A stretch of 64,000 nt of DNA from Viridibacillus soli (GCF_016612995.1 NZ_JAEOAH010000007.1:62001-126000); one strand, 5' to 3'; shown: positions 15,823 through 25,094, counted from the stretch's first letter. Notes: generated by a model from the sequence alone, not told the origin. Translations and numbers: made by a program.

Positions 15823-16222
15823 TTAGTCCTCCAACTTTTCAACAATATTTTTTGTATATAATGTGCAATGATTGTTTTGAATTTTAGTTTGTTTAGCTAA
15901 GTAATACTTTATAGAACTCAGAAAAGAAACACAACGCCATTTCGTTTACAGTTATATTACAGTTATGTAACAAAAGTGAGAGAAAAGTTCTATATATATG
16001 TGAAATTTAAGTCTTTGTATGAGTAAAATCAGCTGGAATTAGATAATCCCATTGACTTAAATAGAGATGCTTTTATTTTAAGAGAAATTCGGACTTGATA
16101 ATTCTGATAATTCGAGTGTTATTTGAAATACTCGTAACATAATGTTACAAAACTCAGCTTTCTTGAAATATATCATTATTAAAATGTTCGAGTTTTTTCA
16201 AGATAGGTTATTTCTGTAATAT
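15823..16222 (-). other. promoter region of the SH3-NlpC/P60 gene
   Basis: About 400 AT-rich bases without an open frame. This must hold the promoter of the minus-strand hydrolase. I see no riboswitch-like or repeat structure here. Confidence 0.35.
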
Positions 16223-16252
16223 AAAAAAACTCTCCGCAATTTGCGAAGAGTT
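16223..16252 (-). terminator. terminator of the LysM-NlpC/P60 gene
   Basis: On the minus strand AACTCTTCGC pairs with GCGGAGAGTT around AAATT and is followed by a seven-base T run. Confidence 0.92.
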
Positions 16253-16267
16253 TGAGTGCTCATATCA

Positions 16268-17383
16268 TTAGTCTAATGAATAGAAACGTTTATAACTATC
16301 AAAATGTTGTGCCCAATAAGATTCGTTGATAGAAGAAACTTGTACATGCGTACCACCAGCATGTACGAATTGGCCGTTACCAATATAAATACCTAAGTGA
16401 GAAATACCAGTTTGATAAGTATCACGGAAAAATACGAGATCGCCAACTTGCGGCGTATTAATATAATAAGATCTAGCTTCGTAACCTGCAGCATTAGTAC
16501 GTGTCATTGAAAGGCCTGCATTATTAAATACATAATGAATGAAACCACTACAATCGAATCCTGCTGTAGTTTGTCCACCCCAAATATAAGGCGTATTTTG
16601 TAAAGACAAACCTAGTGTAACAACTGATTGTTTAATCTGGTTTGGTGAAACGGTAGGTGTTGTAGGTTTAGAAACGTTTGTTGTATTTTCTTTATCTTGT
16701 TGGGGAGTTGAGGGTGAGCTATTTTTGACCTTCAACGTCTGTCCAACACGAATTATATCAGAAGTTAAGCTATTCCATGACTTCAATTGTGTAATTGTAA
16801 TGCCATATCTATAAGCAATGCCAGATAAAGTATCACCAGCTACAACTTTATGCGAAGCAGCATCGACATTTGTTGGAGTCGATGGTTTTTCCGCTGTTAC
16901 CGGCTTTGATGCATTAACATTCGTAGAGGTGTCGCCGGTAGTCGAAGAAGATGTTGGAAGCTTAATCGTTTGACCTATATATATAAGATGATCCTTGATG
17001 TTATTTGTTTTTTGGATAGCGCTCACAGATACATTATATTTTGTTGAAATCTTTGATAAAGTGTCACCTTTTTTTACTTTATACGAAGCCGTTTTAACTG
17101 GCTTTTTTACTGAATGTGGGGTAACAGAATTAGATGTTGTAGTCGAATTTTGTGCCGTAGCTTTTCCTGATAATTTTAATTTTTGGTTCGGATATATAAC
17201 ATTTGATGTTAAACTGTTTGATTTTTTCAGTTGTGCAACTGTTGTACTGTGCTTAAGCGCGATTGTATATAAAGAATCACCGCTTTTCACCGTATAAGTA
17301 TTTGAGCTTGCTTCTGTTGTTTGGCCATTTAAAAAAAGTGTGAGAGCACCTGTAGCCAGAACTGAATAGGCAGCTTTTTTCAC
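16268..17383 (-). CDS. secreted three-LysM NlpC/P60 D,L-endopeptidase (LytF/CwlS-like)
   Basis: 371 residues from GTG at 17383, which is correctly spaced from GAGGAG; an in-frame GTG nine bases earlier overlaps that ribosome site and is unlikely. Signal peptide MKKAAYSVLATGALTLFLNG...EA-S. Three LysM domains (YTVKSGDSLYTIALKHSTT, YKVKKGDTLSKISTKYN, HKVVAGDTLSGIAYRYG) separated by Ser/Thr linkers bind glycan. The C-terminal NlpC/P60 domain has Cys in AGFDCSGFIHYVF and His in ISHLGIYIGNGQFVHAGG. The architecture matches Bacillus LytE/LytF/CwlS autolysins that split daughter cells. Confidence 0.92.
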   Translation of the reverse strand: MKKAAYSVLATGALTLFLNGQTTEASSNTYTVKSGDSLYTIALKHSTTVAQLKKSNSLTSNVIYPNQKLKLSGKATAQNSTTTSNSVTPHSVKKPVKTASYKVKKGDTLSKISTKYNVSVSAIQKTNNIKDHLIYIGQTIKLPTSSSTTGDTSTNVNASKPVTAEKPSTPTNVDAASHKVVAGDTLSGIAYRYGITITQLKSWNSLTSDIIRVGQTLKVKNSSPSTPQQDKENTTNVSKPTTPTVSPNQIKQSVVTLGLSLQNTPYIWGGQTTAGFDCSGFIHYVFNNAGLSMTRTNAAGYEARSYYINTPQVGDLVFFRDTYQTGISHLGIYIGNGQFVHAGGTHVQVSSINESYWAQHFDSYKRFYSLD

Positions 17384-17548
17384 AAAAATCACTCCTCGTT
17401 GTATTTCAAATTGTCATCCATGTAATGTGTACCCTCATTCTATTGAAAAATATCACGGAAAACAATGAAATTACCAAAAAGGGTTAATTTGATAGTGAAA
17501 TATAATTTAAAGTCTAATAGATTCAAAAGTTATGGTTCGTTCGAACTA

Positions 17549-17582
17549 GAAAAACCCTATCAATAGTATTTGATAGGGTTAA
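17549..17582 (-). terminator. terminator of the LCP gene at 17650
   Basis: AACCCTATCAA pairs with TTGATAGGGTT; the minus strand continues TTTTTCTAG. Confidence 0.88.
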
Positions 17583-17649
17583 TATTGCTATATTGAAATA
17601 TTGTTTATAATGAAATGAAGATTAACTAGAGCTAAAGATATAAATTCTT

Positions 17650-18573
17650 TCATTTTAAATTTAAATGAGTTTTTAATGCAGCTGATATATCTGACAGCTC
17701 TTCCTTATTCATAATATAATACCAGATGCTATTCATCGTTTGACCTTGTCCGTCTTTGAAATAGAGCTGCTCAATCGAACCAATTGCGCTTTTCTGATTT
17801 TTTTGTAACTCCATCATTTCATTAAAGGTTAAATTTGTTGAAATATTGTTACCAAGTGCATTGAAAATATCTTTGTATTTCCATAAACTACTGACAGATA
17901 TTCCTTTATCTAAAATTGCCTGAACGACTTGTTTTTGTCGTTCTTGGCGACCAAAATCACCATTAGGATCTTCTTTCCTCATGCGTACATATGCAAGAGC
18001 CTTTTCACCGTCTAGCTTTACCTTACCTTTAGGAAAGCTATAGCCTTCCTCTTTAAACGCGAGTGGACTTTTCACTGTTATGCCTCCAACAGCATCAACA
18101 ATATCTTGGAAACCTTCCATATTTACTTCCGTCACATAGTCAATTGGAATACCAAGTAAATTTTCTACAGAAGCCATCGACATTTCGATACCACCAAATG
18201 CATAGGCATGATTCAGCTTGTCCGTCGTCCCATGACCAACAATTTTCGTATACGTATCACGAGGAATACTCACCATTTTTGTACTTTCCATCTCAGGGTT
18301 TACAGTGAGCACGATTATCGTATCAGACCGACCTTTATCATTCTCGCGTTGATCCACCCCCAATAGCAAAATAGAGAATGGCTCTTTTTTATTTAAATCC
18401 ACTTGTTCTTCACGCAAATCTGATTTTCCCCTATCTATCTCCTCATGCATTTCGTGTATATTCGTTGATAGATTTGAATATACACTCCACATATACCCAA
18501 TTATCATCACTAAGAATACTCCAATAATCCAGGGCCATTTTCTCTTCTTCCTCTTTTGTTCACTACTTTCCAC
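17650..18573 (-). CDS. LytR-CpsA-Psr (LCP) family wall glycopolymer ligase
   Basis: 307 residues. Short basic cytosolic tail (EQKRKKRKWPW), one transmembrane helix (about 15-33), then the extracellular LCP domain: FSILLLGVDQRENDKGRSDTIIVLTVNP, MVSIPRDTYTKI, DKLNHAYAFGG, and EKALAYVRMRKEDPNGDFGRQERQKQV. These include the conserved Arg/Asp residues that bind the polyprenyl pyrophosphate head. LCP proteins transfer teichoic acids or other glycopolymers from the lipid carrier to peptidoglycan. GTG start with GGAGGAAG eight bases upstream. A second LCP gene is at 30060. Confidence 0.92.
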   Translation of the reverse strand: MESSEQKRKKRKWPWIIGVFLVMIIGYMWSVYSNLSTNIHEMHEEIDRGKSDLREEQVDLNKKEPFSILLLGVDQRENDKGRSDTIIVLTVNPEMESTKMVSIPRDTYTKIVGHGTTDKLNHAYAFGGIEMSMASVENLLGIPIDYVTEVNMEGFQDIVDAVGGITVKSPLAFKEEGYSFPKGKVKLDGEKALAYVRMRKEDPNGDFGRQERQKQVVQAILDKGISVSSLWKYKDIFNALGNNISTNLTFNEMMELQKNQKSAIGSIEQLYFKDGQGQTMNSIWYYIMNKEELSDISAALKTHLNLK

Positions 18574-19106
18574 TTTTCTTCCTCCAGTTACAGAAAATTC
18601 GACTATTCTCTATATAAACACGAAATGTGTCGTCAATTACGCTGAGTTATGCTCTCTCATAAGACGACAGCGTTATACAAAATATTTCCATTTAATTGGT
18701 TTTTCAGCGCAGCTTAATAGAAAAGAATTCTATAAGAGGACAAGTATATTCAGATAAATAACAAAGCAAAATATCAGAGCTACAATCTCAAATAGTATGG
18801 TAAAAATTATCATAGACAACCAATTTTCAGTATCTATCCTTTGTAAAATGCCTATGAAAAACATTACAATAATCGCTCTTGATAGTTTTTCTTCTATAAT
18901 AATAGTGCTAATGATTTAAAGTGTTTTATCTCATTGCTTAAAGATTCGGTCAGACTTCGAAGGTCCCCATTGGAGGGTGTGATTTCTTATATTACTCTTT
19001 AGAAAGGGTAGCTACTACTTGGATAATGGTAAAAGATGTGTAGGAGATAGGAGGAATTTACGCTAATAGAAGCGTGCTTTTTAAAGTATTCCATTTTTTA
19101 TATAAA
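18574..19106. other. 530-base intergenic region with no gene seen
   Basis: No credible open frame. A small hairpin followed by T's occurs at about 19060-19085 (ACGCT / AGCGT then CTTTTT) after a ribosome-site-like GGAGATAGGAGG, which may be the remnant of a lost small gene or a small RNA. Otherwise AT-rich spacer. Confidence 0.3.
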
Positions 19107-19145
19107 TAAAAAGCCCACTTTTATAACGAAATAAGAGAGCTTTTT
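19107..19145 (-). terminator. terminator of comK
   Basis: On the minus strand AAAAAGCTCTCTTAT pairs imperfectly with ATAAAAGTGGGCTTTTT around TTCGTT. It overlaps the end of the gene. Confidence 0.65.
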
Positions 19146-19150
19146 CTGTA

Positions 19151-19627
19151 TTATTTTCTACGAATCAGTTTTTGTTGTTTATTAAAACCTAAAGACAAAA
19201 TAATAGAGGCTAAGCGCTGTTTTTGTGTTATGAACGTATGTAAGGAAATATCCAAAATAATCGTTTCGTCATTTTCAAACTGAAGCATGGTCTGTCCTTT
19301 ACTATATGCCCAATATTGGAAATTATGATAAAACACCCATATGCACTCAGGATGATATGGGGATCGTGTCGGAAATGCATAAATGCCTTCGCCAATATAA
19401 AGAGGTAGCTTTTTTGAATAGCCGAGCAGCTCGTTTGCCGCATCGATCCGACCTTCAAGAGTTGAGCCATTACGAATACAAGCATTTCTGAGTAGTTGTA
19501 TAGGTGTGAAAGTCGAGAATAAATATCCATCTTTAGTCAAAACCTTCGACTTCATATCACCATCAAATACAGGAAGTAATACGATTGAGTGGGTAGTGAT
19601 TAAATTTAAATTCTTATCGAACATCAT
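19151..19627 (-). CDS. comK: competence transcription factor ComK
   Basis: 158 residues from the ATG at 19627, behind GAGGTG; an open frame extends 25 codons further up but lacks a ribosome site and family similarity. The ComK pattern is clear: SIVLLPVFDGDMKSKVLTKDG, RNACIRNGSTLEGRIDAANELLG, KKLPLYIGEGIYAFPTRSPYHPECIWVFYHNF, then TILDISLHTFITQKQRLASII. ComK activates DNA-uptake genes by binding AT boxes. The basic end (KQQKLIRRK) is shorter than in B. subtilis ComK. It is divergent from a sigma-factor gene, and its likely targets comFA and comFC are in this window. Confidence 0.85.
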   Translation of the reverse strand: MMFDKNLNLITTHSIVLLPVFDGDMKSKVLTKDGYLFSTFTPIQLLRNACIRNGSTLEGRIDAANELLGYSKKLPLYIGEGIYAFPTRSPYHPECIWVFYHNFQYWAYSKGQTMLQFENDETIILDISLHTFITQKQRLASIILSLGFNKQQKLIRRK

Positions 19628-19829
19628 CAAACACCTCGCATTTTCATCCATCATACGAAAATAGTGTGCCAAAAGCAATATGAAATTATGAATATTTTCC
19701 AAATATTATGAATATTAAATGGGTTTACCCCTAAATCAAACATCAACTTTAGCTCATTAAACTTCAAATATATCTATTCGTCAAAAAATGTACTTCCGAT
19801 TACGATAACATTACCCGGGAATACAATGC

Positions 19830-19841
19830 GTTGTGCACAAC
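19830..19841. promoter_or_regulatory. 12-bp perfect palindrome before the sigma-factor gene
   Basis: GTTGTGCACAAC is perfectly self-complementary and lies 15 bases before the ATG, close to the ribosome site. It has the form of an operator half-site pair between comK and the sigma gene. Function unproven. Confidence 0.4.
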
Positions 19842-19856
19842 TAGAAAGGCCAGCAA

Positions 19857-20357
19857 ATGGATCAATTTGATATCGTACTATCGCAATTTGAACCAATGAT
19901 TACTAGTGTTATGAACAGATGCCGTATTTATAGAAATCACGAACAATATAGACAAGCAGCACGCATCGGATTATGGCACGCTTGGACAAAATATGACCAC
20001 GGTCGCGGTGACTTTGCGCCATATGCCTATCGCTGTATCCAAGGTGCTGTTCTCGACGAGTTGAAAAAGGAAATGCGCAATGAAGAACGAAGTGTACCAT
20101 CCGAGTCAGATATACTCGAAGTACTAACAACAAACCAGCATGTAGAAAAGCCCGATACACACATTCTAGATGATATTTTAGAAGAACTTCCTCCAAAAGA
20201 TTTACAGCTTCTCATTTTAGTATATATAGAAGGCTACACTCTAGAAGAACTAGCAGATATGGAGGGAATCACAAAGGGGGGCATTAAAAAACGTAAAGAT
20301 CGAATTATGAGGAAAATACGAGAAAAAAAGATGTTGAAGGGGAAAAGAATAAAGTAG
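19857..20357 (+). CDS. sigma-70 family RNA polymerase sigma factor
   Basis: 166 residues. Region 2 covers roughly residues 10-75 (YRQAARIGLWHAWTKYDHGRGDFAPYAYRCIQGAVLDELKKE, with the typical 'G-L-x-x-A...YDxxxGxFxxYAxxxIxxAVLDELRK' spacing). Region 4 helix-turn-helix covers ~105-155 (LPPKDLQLLILVYIEGYTLEELADMEGITKGGIKKRKDRIMRKIRE). No region 1.1 or 3. It resembles small SigH/ComX-like or SigK-like factors more than ECF factors. Its divergent position next to comK suggests a role in competence, but that is inference. Ribosome site AGAAAGG. Confidence 0.82.
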   Translation: MDQFDIVLSQFEPMITSVMNRCRIYRNHEQYRQAARIGLWHAWTKYDHGRGDFAPYAYRCIQGAVLDELKKEMRNEERSVPSESDILEVLTTNQHVEKPDTHILDDILEELPPKDLQLLILVYIEGYTLEELADMEGITKGGIKKRKDRIMRKIREKKMLKGKRIK

Positions 20358-20423
20358 TATTCTGATGCGCTAAAATTGGAATGAAAATATTCCGCAGAAC
20401 TACTCTGATGTTATTTAATCGAA

Positions 20424-20463
20424 GAGCAGCAATCCTTCCAGACATTGAGGGGTTGCTGTTTTT
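20424..20463 (+). terminator. terminator of the sigma-factor gene
   Basis: AGCAGCAATCC pairs with GGGTTGCTG-type sequence and is followed by TTTTTT. The stem is slightly imperfect. Confidence 0.75.
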
Positions 20464-20506
20464 TGATTTACCATGTATTCTATATCTCTATATGTATTTT
20501 TGGGGA

Positions 20507-20545
20507 GTTGCCAGTAAAACTTAAAAAGTTACCAATAAAACACCT
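20507..20545 (+). repeat. GTTGCCAGTAAA repeat pair, 21-bp period (array B1)
   Basis: GTTGCCAGTAAA at 20507 and GTTACCAATAAA at 20528, 21 bases apart, about 130 bases before the malic enzyme gene. This is a short, decaying member of the B array family. Confidence 0.75.
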
Positions 20546-20678
20546 CAAATGTATTAAATTGACGTATAATTTAGACTATTTTGTAACTTTAATGCCGAAA
20601 TGTATTTACGTTAGCTATATAGAGTAGTAAAATTAGTTCCATATTTACAAAACGGTTTGGAATTTTGGAGGGAAAGAA

Positions 20679-22007
20679 ATGAGCGTTCAAAATATTATTC
20701 GTAATCTAATAGTTGAAACTCCGTCCGTACCTGGCAATTTAGCAAAGGTTGCAAATGCGATCGGTACAATTGGCGGTGACATTGGCGATATTAAAACAAT
20801 GAAAATCGGCACTTTGTCAACAATTCGTGATATTTCATGTACATGTGAAAATATTGCTCAGCTCGACCAGATTGTAGAGGCTATCAATAATATCGCCGAA
20901 AATATTCACGTGCGTGCTGTGTCTGACGACGTGATGAAAGCACATGAAGGCGGCAAAATTCAGATGAAAAGTCGTATCGACGTTCGTTCACTAAGCGATC
21001 TTCGTCGTATTTACACACCTGGTGTGGCAAATGTTTGCCAAGAAATTCAACGGTCTCCTGAAAAAGCACATTACTTCACAAGTATTGGTAATACGGTTGC
21101 AATTATAACAGACGGTACAGCCATTTTAGGTTTAGGCAATATCGGACCAGTTGCAGGTATGCCTGTTATGGAAGGAAAAGCTGTTCTTTTCGATCAATTC
21201 GTTGGTATTAGCGGTATTCCAATTTTACTGGATACAAGCAACCCTGATGAAGTAGTTGAAACTATAAAACATATTGCACAAGGTTTTGGTGGTATTTTAT
21301 TAGAAGATATCGGTTCACCACATTGCTTCGAAATTGAAGAGCGTCTAAAAGCCGAATTACCAATTCCAGTTATGCACGATGATCAGCATGGCACGGCTGT
21401 TGTTACATTAGCGGCAGTTCTATCAGCATGTCGTTATGCAAATGTCGATTTAAAAGACGCTGTCGTCGGCCAAATTGGTCTAGGGGCAGCAGGACTAGCT
21501 ATTTGTCGTATGTTAATGGCTTATGGCGTCAAAGAAGTATGTGGAACTGATCGACAAGAAAGCGCTTTATCCCGTTTACGTAGTTTTGGTGGCACGGTTG
21601 TAGGATCAGTCGAAGAAATAATGGCACAATGCGATATCGTCATTGCAACAACGGGGGTATCGGGTTTGATTCAACCTTCTATGGTGCGTGAAGGACAAAT
21701 CATTTTGGCACTGTCTAATCCTTATCCTGAAATTACACCAGAAGATGCCATTGCAGCAGGGGCAGCCTATGCAGCTGATGGACGCCTTGTTAACAACGTT
21801 CTAGGATTCCCAGGCATTTTCCGCGGCGCACTAAACGCCAACGTCAAAAAAATCACATACCCAATGCTTTTAGCAGCAGCTAACGCGATTGTGGATGCAA
21901 CACGAAACGGTGATCTAGTTCCGCATCCGTTAGATCCAAATGTCCACAAAGCGGTTACTGAAGCAGTTGAACGCGTAGCTCTAATAGAAATGTCACAAAT
22001 CGATTAA
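20679..22007 (+). CDS. NAD(P)-dependent malic enzyme with N-terminal ACT domain
   Basis: 442 residues. An ACT domain (about 5-80: LIVETPSVPGNLAKVANAIGTIGGDIGDI) suggests amino-acid or metabolite regulation. The malic enzyme catalytic part follows: RRIYTPGVANVCQEI with the catalytic Tyr, GNTVAIITDGTAILGLGNIGPVAGMPVMEGKAVLF, EDIGSPHCFEIE and MHDDQHGTAVVTLAA for metal binding, then a Rossmann domain GQIGLGAAGLAICRML. It converts malate to pyruvate and CO2. Ribosome site GGAGGG; monocistronic with its own terminator. The size and ACT domain match B. subtilis YtsJ-type or MalS-type short malic enzymes; I do not choose between NAD and NADP. Confidence 0.92.
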   Translation: MSVQNIIRNLIVETPSVPGNLAKVANAIGTIGGDIGDIKTMKIGTLSTIRDISCTCENIAQLDQIVEAINNIAENIHVRAVSDDVMKAHEGGKIQMKSRIDVRSLSDLRRIYTPGVANVCQEIQRSPEKAHYFTSIGNTVAIITDGTAILGLGNIGPVAGMPVMEGKAVLFDQFVGISGIPILLDTSNPDEVVETIKHIAQGFGGILLEDIGSPHCFEIEERLKAELPIPVMHDDQHGTAVVTLAAVLSACRYANVDLKDAVVGQIGLGAAGLAICRMLMAYGVKEVCGTDRQESALSRLRSFGGTVVGSVEEIMAQCDIVIATTGVSGLIQPSMVREGQIILALSNPYPEITPEDAIAAGAAYAADGRLVNNVLGFPGIFRGALNANVKKITYPMLLAAANAIVDATRNGDLVPHPLDPNVHKAVTEAVERVALIEMSQID

Positions 22008-22018
22008 TATTGAAGATG

Positions 22019-22046
22019 AAAGGCCGCCAATTGAGCGGCCTTTTTT
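22019..22046 (+). terminator. terminator of the malic enzyme gene
   Basis: AAAGGCCGC pairs with GCGGCCTTT around CAATTGA, followed by T's. Confidence 0.93.
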
Positions 22047-22169
22047 GTACCAAAAATAAACCTAAATCTCATGAAATTAATAGAGAAATCGCTCGAAACA
22101 CTAATTTGAGGAGAAATATATAAAATTAAATATAGAAATGGTATCCTAATGACAAGGAGGTGCTGACAA

Positions 22170-23117
22170 CTGATTATCAAAAAATATGAAAAGACAGCCC
22201 ATTTACAAGCGTTGAAATCACTAGTATATAGACTCTCTCAATCTCATCCACAATATCTTTATATTCAAGATGAAATCGGTCGTATTGAAGCGGGCGACAA
22301 AGGTGAAGAAGTCATCATGTTTAAATTGGACGGACTGAATCTGCCTTACGAGCATTACATATTTCATAACCTAAACCTCTACATTGAATCCCACATCCAG
22401 ATTGATACACTCATCATCACCCCATACTACATCATGATCTTCGAAGTGAAGAATATACGCGGTGCCATTGAACTGAGGCAAAATCCGCAACAGCTGATCC
22501 GCACTTTAGAAAATGGAGAAATCCACTCATTCAATAGCCCAGAAGCCCAACTAGAAGAATATACACATCAAATGAAGCAACTATTCCAAGAGCAAGGTCT
22601 AATCATACCAGTGCACGGGGCAGTTGTCTTCGCATTCGCAAGCAGCTACATCAAGGAAACCTCTGTGAAAACAAAAGTACTGCTACGCAACGAAATCTGC
22701 TCATTTTTGCATAATATGAAAGTAAAAGAATCGATACTAACAGTGAAAGAATTAAAAGCGATGAAAAATTTTCTATTAGCAAAGCATCGTCATTATCATC
22801 CCTATCCACTATGTCAGCGTTATAAAATTGAAATGGATCATATTAAAACGGGTGTAATATGTGAAGTGTGTGGTGATGTCGGAATGCAGAGAGCTTATGG
22901 AAGATGGCGTTGTCATAAATGTGGTGAAGAAAGTCGAGATGCGCATAAACAAACTTTACGAGAATATGCCTGGTTAATAGATTCAACGATTTCAAATAAA
23001 GAATGTAGACATTTTTTACAAATTGATAATGTAGACCTAGCGAAAAGAATTTTAATGGAATATAGTTCGCAAAAATCGGGGAAGTACCGATATGCCAAAT
23101 ATGTCTTACCAATATAG
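22170..23117 (+). CDS. NERD-domain protein with zinc ribbon, paralogue of the gene at 10089
   Basis: About 315 residues if it starts at CTG 22170 or ATT 22173; the first conventional start, TTG at 22212, would delete conserved residues (IIKKYEKTAHLQAL) and has no ribosome site. A strong AAGGAGG (22154-22160) fits the CTG/ATT. NERD core: IGRIEAGDKGEEVIMFKLD, then HIQIDTLIITPYYIMIFEVKNIRGAI. Zinc ribbon CEVCG...CHKCG near residues 230-250. C-terminal SNKECRHFLQIDNVDLAKRIL matches the paralogue's NRECRHYLKIEDKYIVSRLL. No transmembrane segment. A GTTGCCAGTAAA array follows directly downstream. Function unknown. Confidence 0.8.
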   Translation: MIIKKYEKTAHLQALKSLVYRLSQSHPQYLYIQDEIGRIEAGDKGEEVIMFKLDGLNLPYEHYIFHNLNLYIESHIQIDTLIITPYYIMIFEVKNIRGAIELRQNPQQLIRTLENGEIHSFNSPEAQLEEYTHQMKQLFQEQGLIIPVHGAVVFAFASSYIKETSVKTKVLLRNEICSFLHNMKVKESILTVKELKAMKNFLLAKHRHYHPYPLCQRYKIEMDHIKTGVICEVCGDVGMQRAYGRWRCHKCGEESRDAHKQTLREYAWLIDSTISNKECRHFLQIDNVDLAKRILMEYSSQKSGKYRYAKYVLPI

Positions 23118-23154
23118 TGTTTTGATGTAGTATACCCCTATTATTTTGAAGAGA

Positions 23155-23235
23155 GTTGCCAGTAAAATCGATAAAGTTGCCAGTAAAGTCCCCAAAGTTG
23201 CCAGTAAACCATCCAAAGTTGCCAGTAAACTTCCG
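23155..23235 (+). repeat. GTTGCCAGTAAA direct-repeat array, 21-bp period (array B2)
   Basis: Four cores at 23155, 23176, 23197 and 23218, exactly 21 bases apart, each with identical GTTGCCAGTAAA and a variable rest that usually ends AAA. Before it lies TTTTGATGTAGTATACCCCT (23121-23140); its parts recur before array B4. Confidence 0.92.
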
Positions 23236-23315
23236 TCTCCTTCAAATTACTCTCAAATTTCAACTGAGATATCCCCTCGAGATGACCAAGTCCAATCTAA
23301 AAGATTCTTTCCATT

Positions 23316-23347
23316 AAAAAAAGCATTTCGCCACAGCGAAATGCTTC
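23316..23347 (-). terminator. terminator of the glutamate-synthase-like gene
   Basis: AAGCATTTCGC pairs with GCGAAATGCTT around CACA; the T run is on the minus strand. Confidence 0.92.
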
Positions 23348-23362
23348 CTCTAAAACATTAAA

Positions 23363-24937
23363 TTATTTCTTTTCCAAATCCTCAACAGAGAATACTCGAC
23401 CATACGCATCTTTATAAACAATATGCTCGCTACTCAATTTCGTTGGAGAGTCAAGTCCAGCTGCAGCGGCTACGCGGAAAAGACCTTCGCGCATAGAGAC
23501 GATATAGTTTGTGACACGGTATTTCTTCTCATCAATGATAAGTCCATTTTGCAACTTCGGATTCGTTGTTGCAACGCCAGCAGGGCAATCATTTGAATGA
23601 CAACGTTGCGCCATAATGCAGCCAACAGAAATCATAAAGCCACGTGCGATGTTTATTAAATCAGCACCTAATGCGAGCATAACAGCTGCACGGTCAGGCG
23701 TAATGATTTTTCCAGATGCAATGATCTTCACGCGATCACGTACGCCGTGGCGAACTAAAGCATCCTGTAATAAGACTAAGCCTGAGTGGATGGGTAAGCC
23801 AACACCGTCAGCTAAATCTTGGTATGTGGCACCTGTACCACCTTCAGCGCCATCAATAGAAATGAAATCAGGACCTTTGCCAGATTCCTTCATATAAATG
23901 GCTAAGTCATCTGCATCTTGTGGGCTGCCGACAACAATTTTAATACCTACAGGAAGACCGCCATGTTCTCTAATTTTTTCGATGAAATCAAATAGAGTAG
24001 GGAAGTCATCAAATTGTCGGAAGCGGTTTGGGCTATTGATCGTGACATGTGGTTCGATATTACGGATTTTAGCAATTTCATCTGTTACCTTTTCCGCTTC
24101 AACGTGACCACCACGTGTTTTAGCACCTTGTGCCAACTTCAATTCAAATGCTTTTACATGAGGCATGGCAGCTTTTTCGGCAAGCATATCCCAACTAAAT
24201 TCGCCTTCTTTTGTACGATAACCAAAGAGGCCAGATCCAATTTGAGAAATTAAATCCGTTTTACCCGCTAGATGGTGTTCAGAAATACCACCTTCACCAG
24301 TGTTCATCCAAGAACCTTGTGCCATACCAATCCCTTTGGACAGGGCAGTGATAGCATTTTTACCAAGCGCACCATAACTCATGGCAGATTGACCGACTAA
24401 GCTACGAACATGGAAAGGCTCATTGCAATTAGGACCGATAACAATGGCGTCATCCTCCGCCAATAACCACGGATTTACATCAACCTCTTCTGTATGTTCT
24501 TTCCGTGAAAATAGATTATCAGCATCCATTACATATTTCTTTGTATGAATACGTTCCTCTGCATCTACATGCAATTCATCAACTTGTTTCGTAAACATCG
24601 CATTACGAATGTAAAATCCAGCATCATCAAAATCACGTTTTGAACCGAAGCCGATTACGTTACCTAGATATTTCCCAGGTAATACAATATGTAAAAAATC
24701 TTCACGATTGAAAGGCTTACCTGAATGGTCATCGTCAAATAAATACTGACGGAATTCAGGACCGATCTTTTCAAGAATATATCGCATTCTTCCTAAAATA
24801 GGAAAGTTTCTTAAAATAGCATGTTGCTTTTGAGTGCGGTCAAAGAAATATAAGAAGACCACAGTAATTATTGGAATAATAACTAAAACAACTAGCAATA
24901 TGAGTAATATAGAAGAAATACCTTCAAACCACTCCAT
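23363..24937 (-). CDS. membrane-anchored FMN-binding glutamate synthase-family protein (YerD-like)
   Basis: 524 residues from ATG at 24937, ten bases after AAGGGG; a GTG three codons earlier is too close to that site. One N-terminal transmembrane helix (ISSILLILLVVLVIIPIITVVFLYFF), then a GltB-type TIM barrel: SMSYGALGKNAITALSKG, MNTGEGGISEHH, GAKTRGGHVEAEKV, GLPVGIKIVVGS, DFISIDGAEGGTGATY, IIASGKIITPDRAAVMLALGADLINIARGFM, and a Cys-containing MAQRCHSNDCPAGVATTNP. It lacks the glutaminase domain of true glutamate synthase. Family members are widespread; the physiological reaction is not established. Monocistronic. Confidence 0.9.
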   Translation of the reverse strand: MEWFEGISSILLILLVVLVIIPIITVVFLYFFDRTQKQHAILRNFPILGRMRYILEKIGPEFRQYLFDDDHSGKPFNREDFLHIVLPGKYLGNVIGFGSKRDFDDAGFYIRNAMFTKQVDELHVDAEERIHTKKYVMDADNLFSRKEHTEEVDVNPWLLAEDDAIVIGPNCNEPFHVRSLVGQSAMSYGALGKNAITALSKGIGMAQGSWMNTGEGGISEHHLAGKTDLISQIGSGLFGYRTKEGEFSWDMLAEKAAMPHVKAFELKLAQGAKTRGGHVEAEKVTDEIAKIRNIEPHVTINSPNRFRQFDDFPTLFDFIEKIREHGGLPVGIKIVVGSPQDADDLAIYMKESGKGPDFISIDGAEGGTGATYQDLADGVGLPIHSGLVLLQDALVRHGVRDRVKIIASGKIITPDRAAVMLALGADLINIARGFMISVGCIMAQRCHSNDCPAGVATTNPKLQNGLIIDEKKYRVTNYIVSMREGLFRVAAAAGLDSPTKLSSEHIVYKDAYGRVFSVEDLEKK

Positions 24938-25094
24938 TTGCTTCACACCCCTTTATCTTATCAAAATCTTAATCTATATCAATAGCTTATATAACATATC
25001 ACAATCCGAGATAGATTCAAGCTTTTGAAAGAAAATTTATAATACAGAAAATATTTTATTATCAAAATAGGATGTGAATAGTATGATAATAACG

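Noticed and set aside
23146..23361. Open frame with KVASK heptads
   Set aside because: It is array B2 read as codons, without ribosome site; the end crosses the terminator of the next gene.
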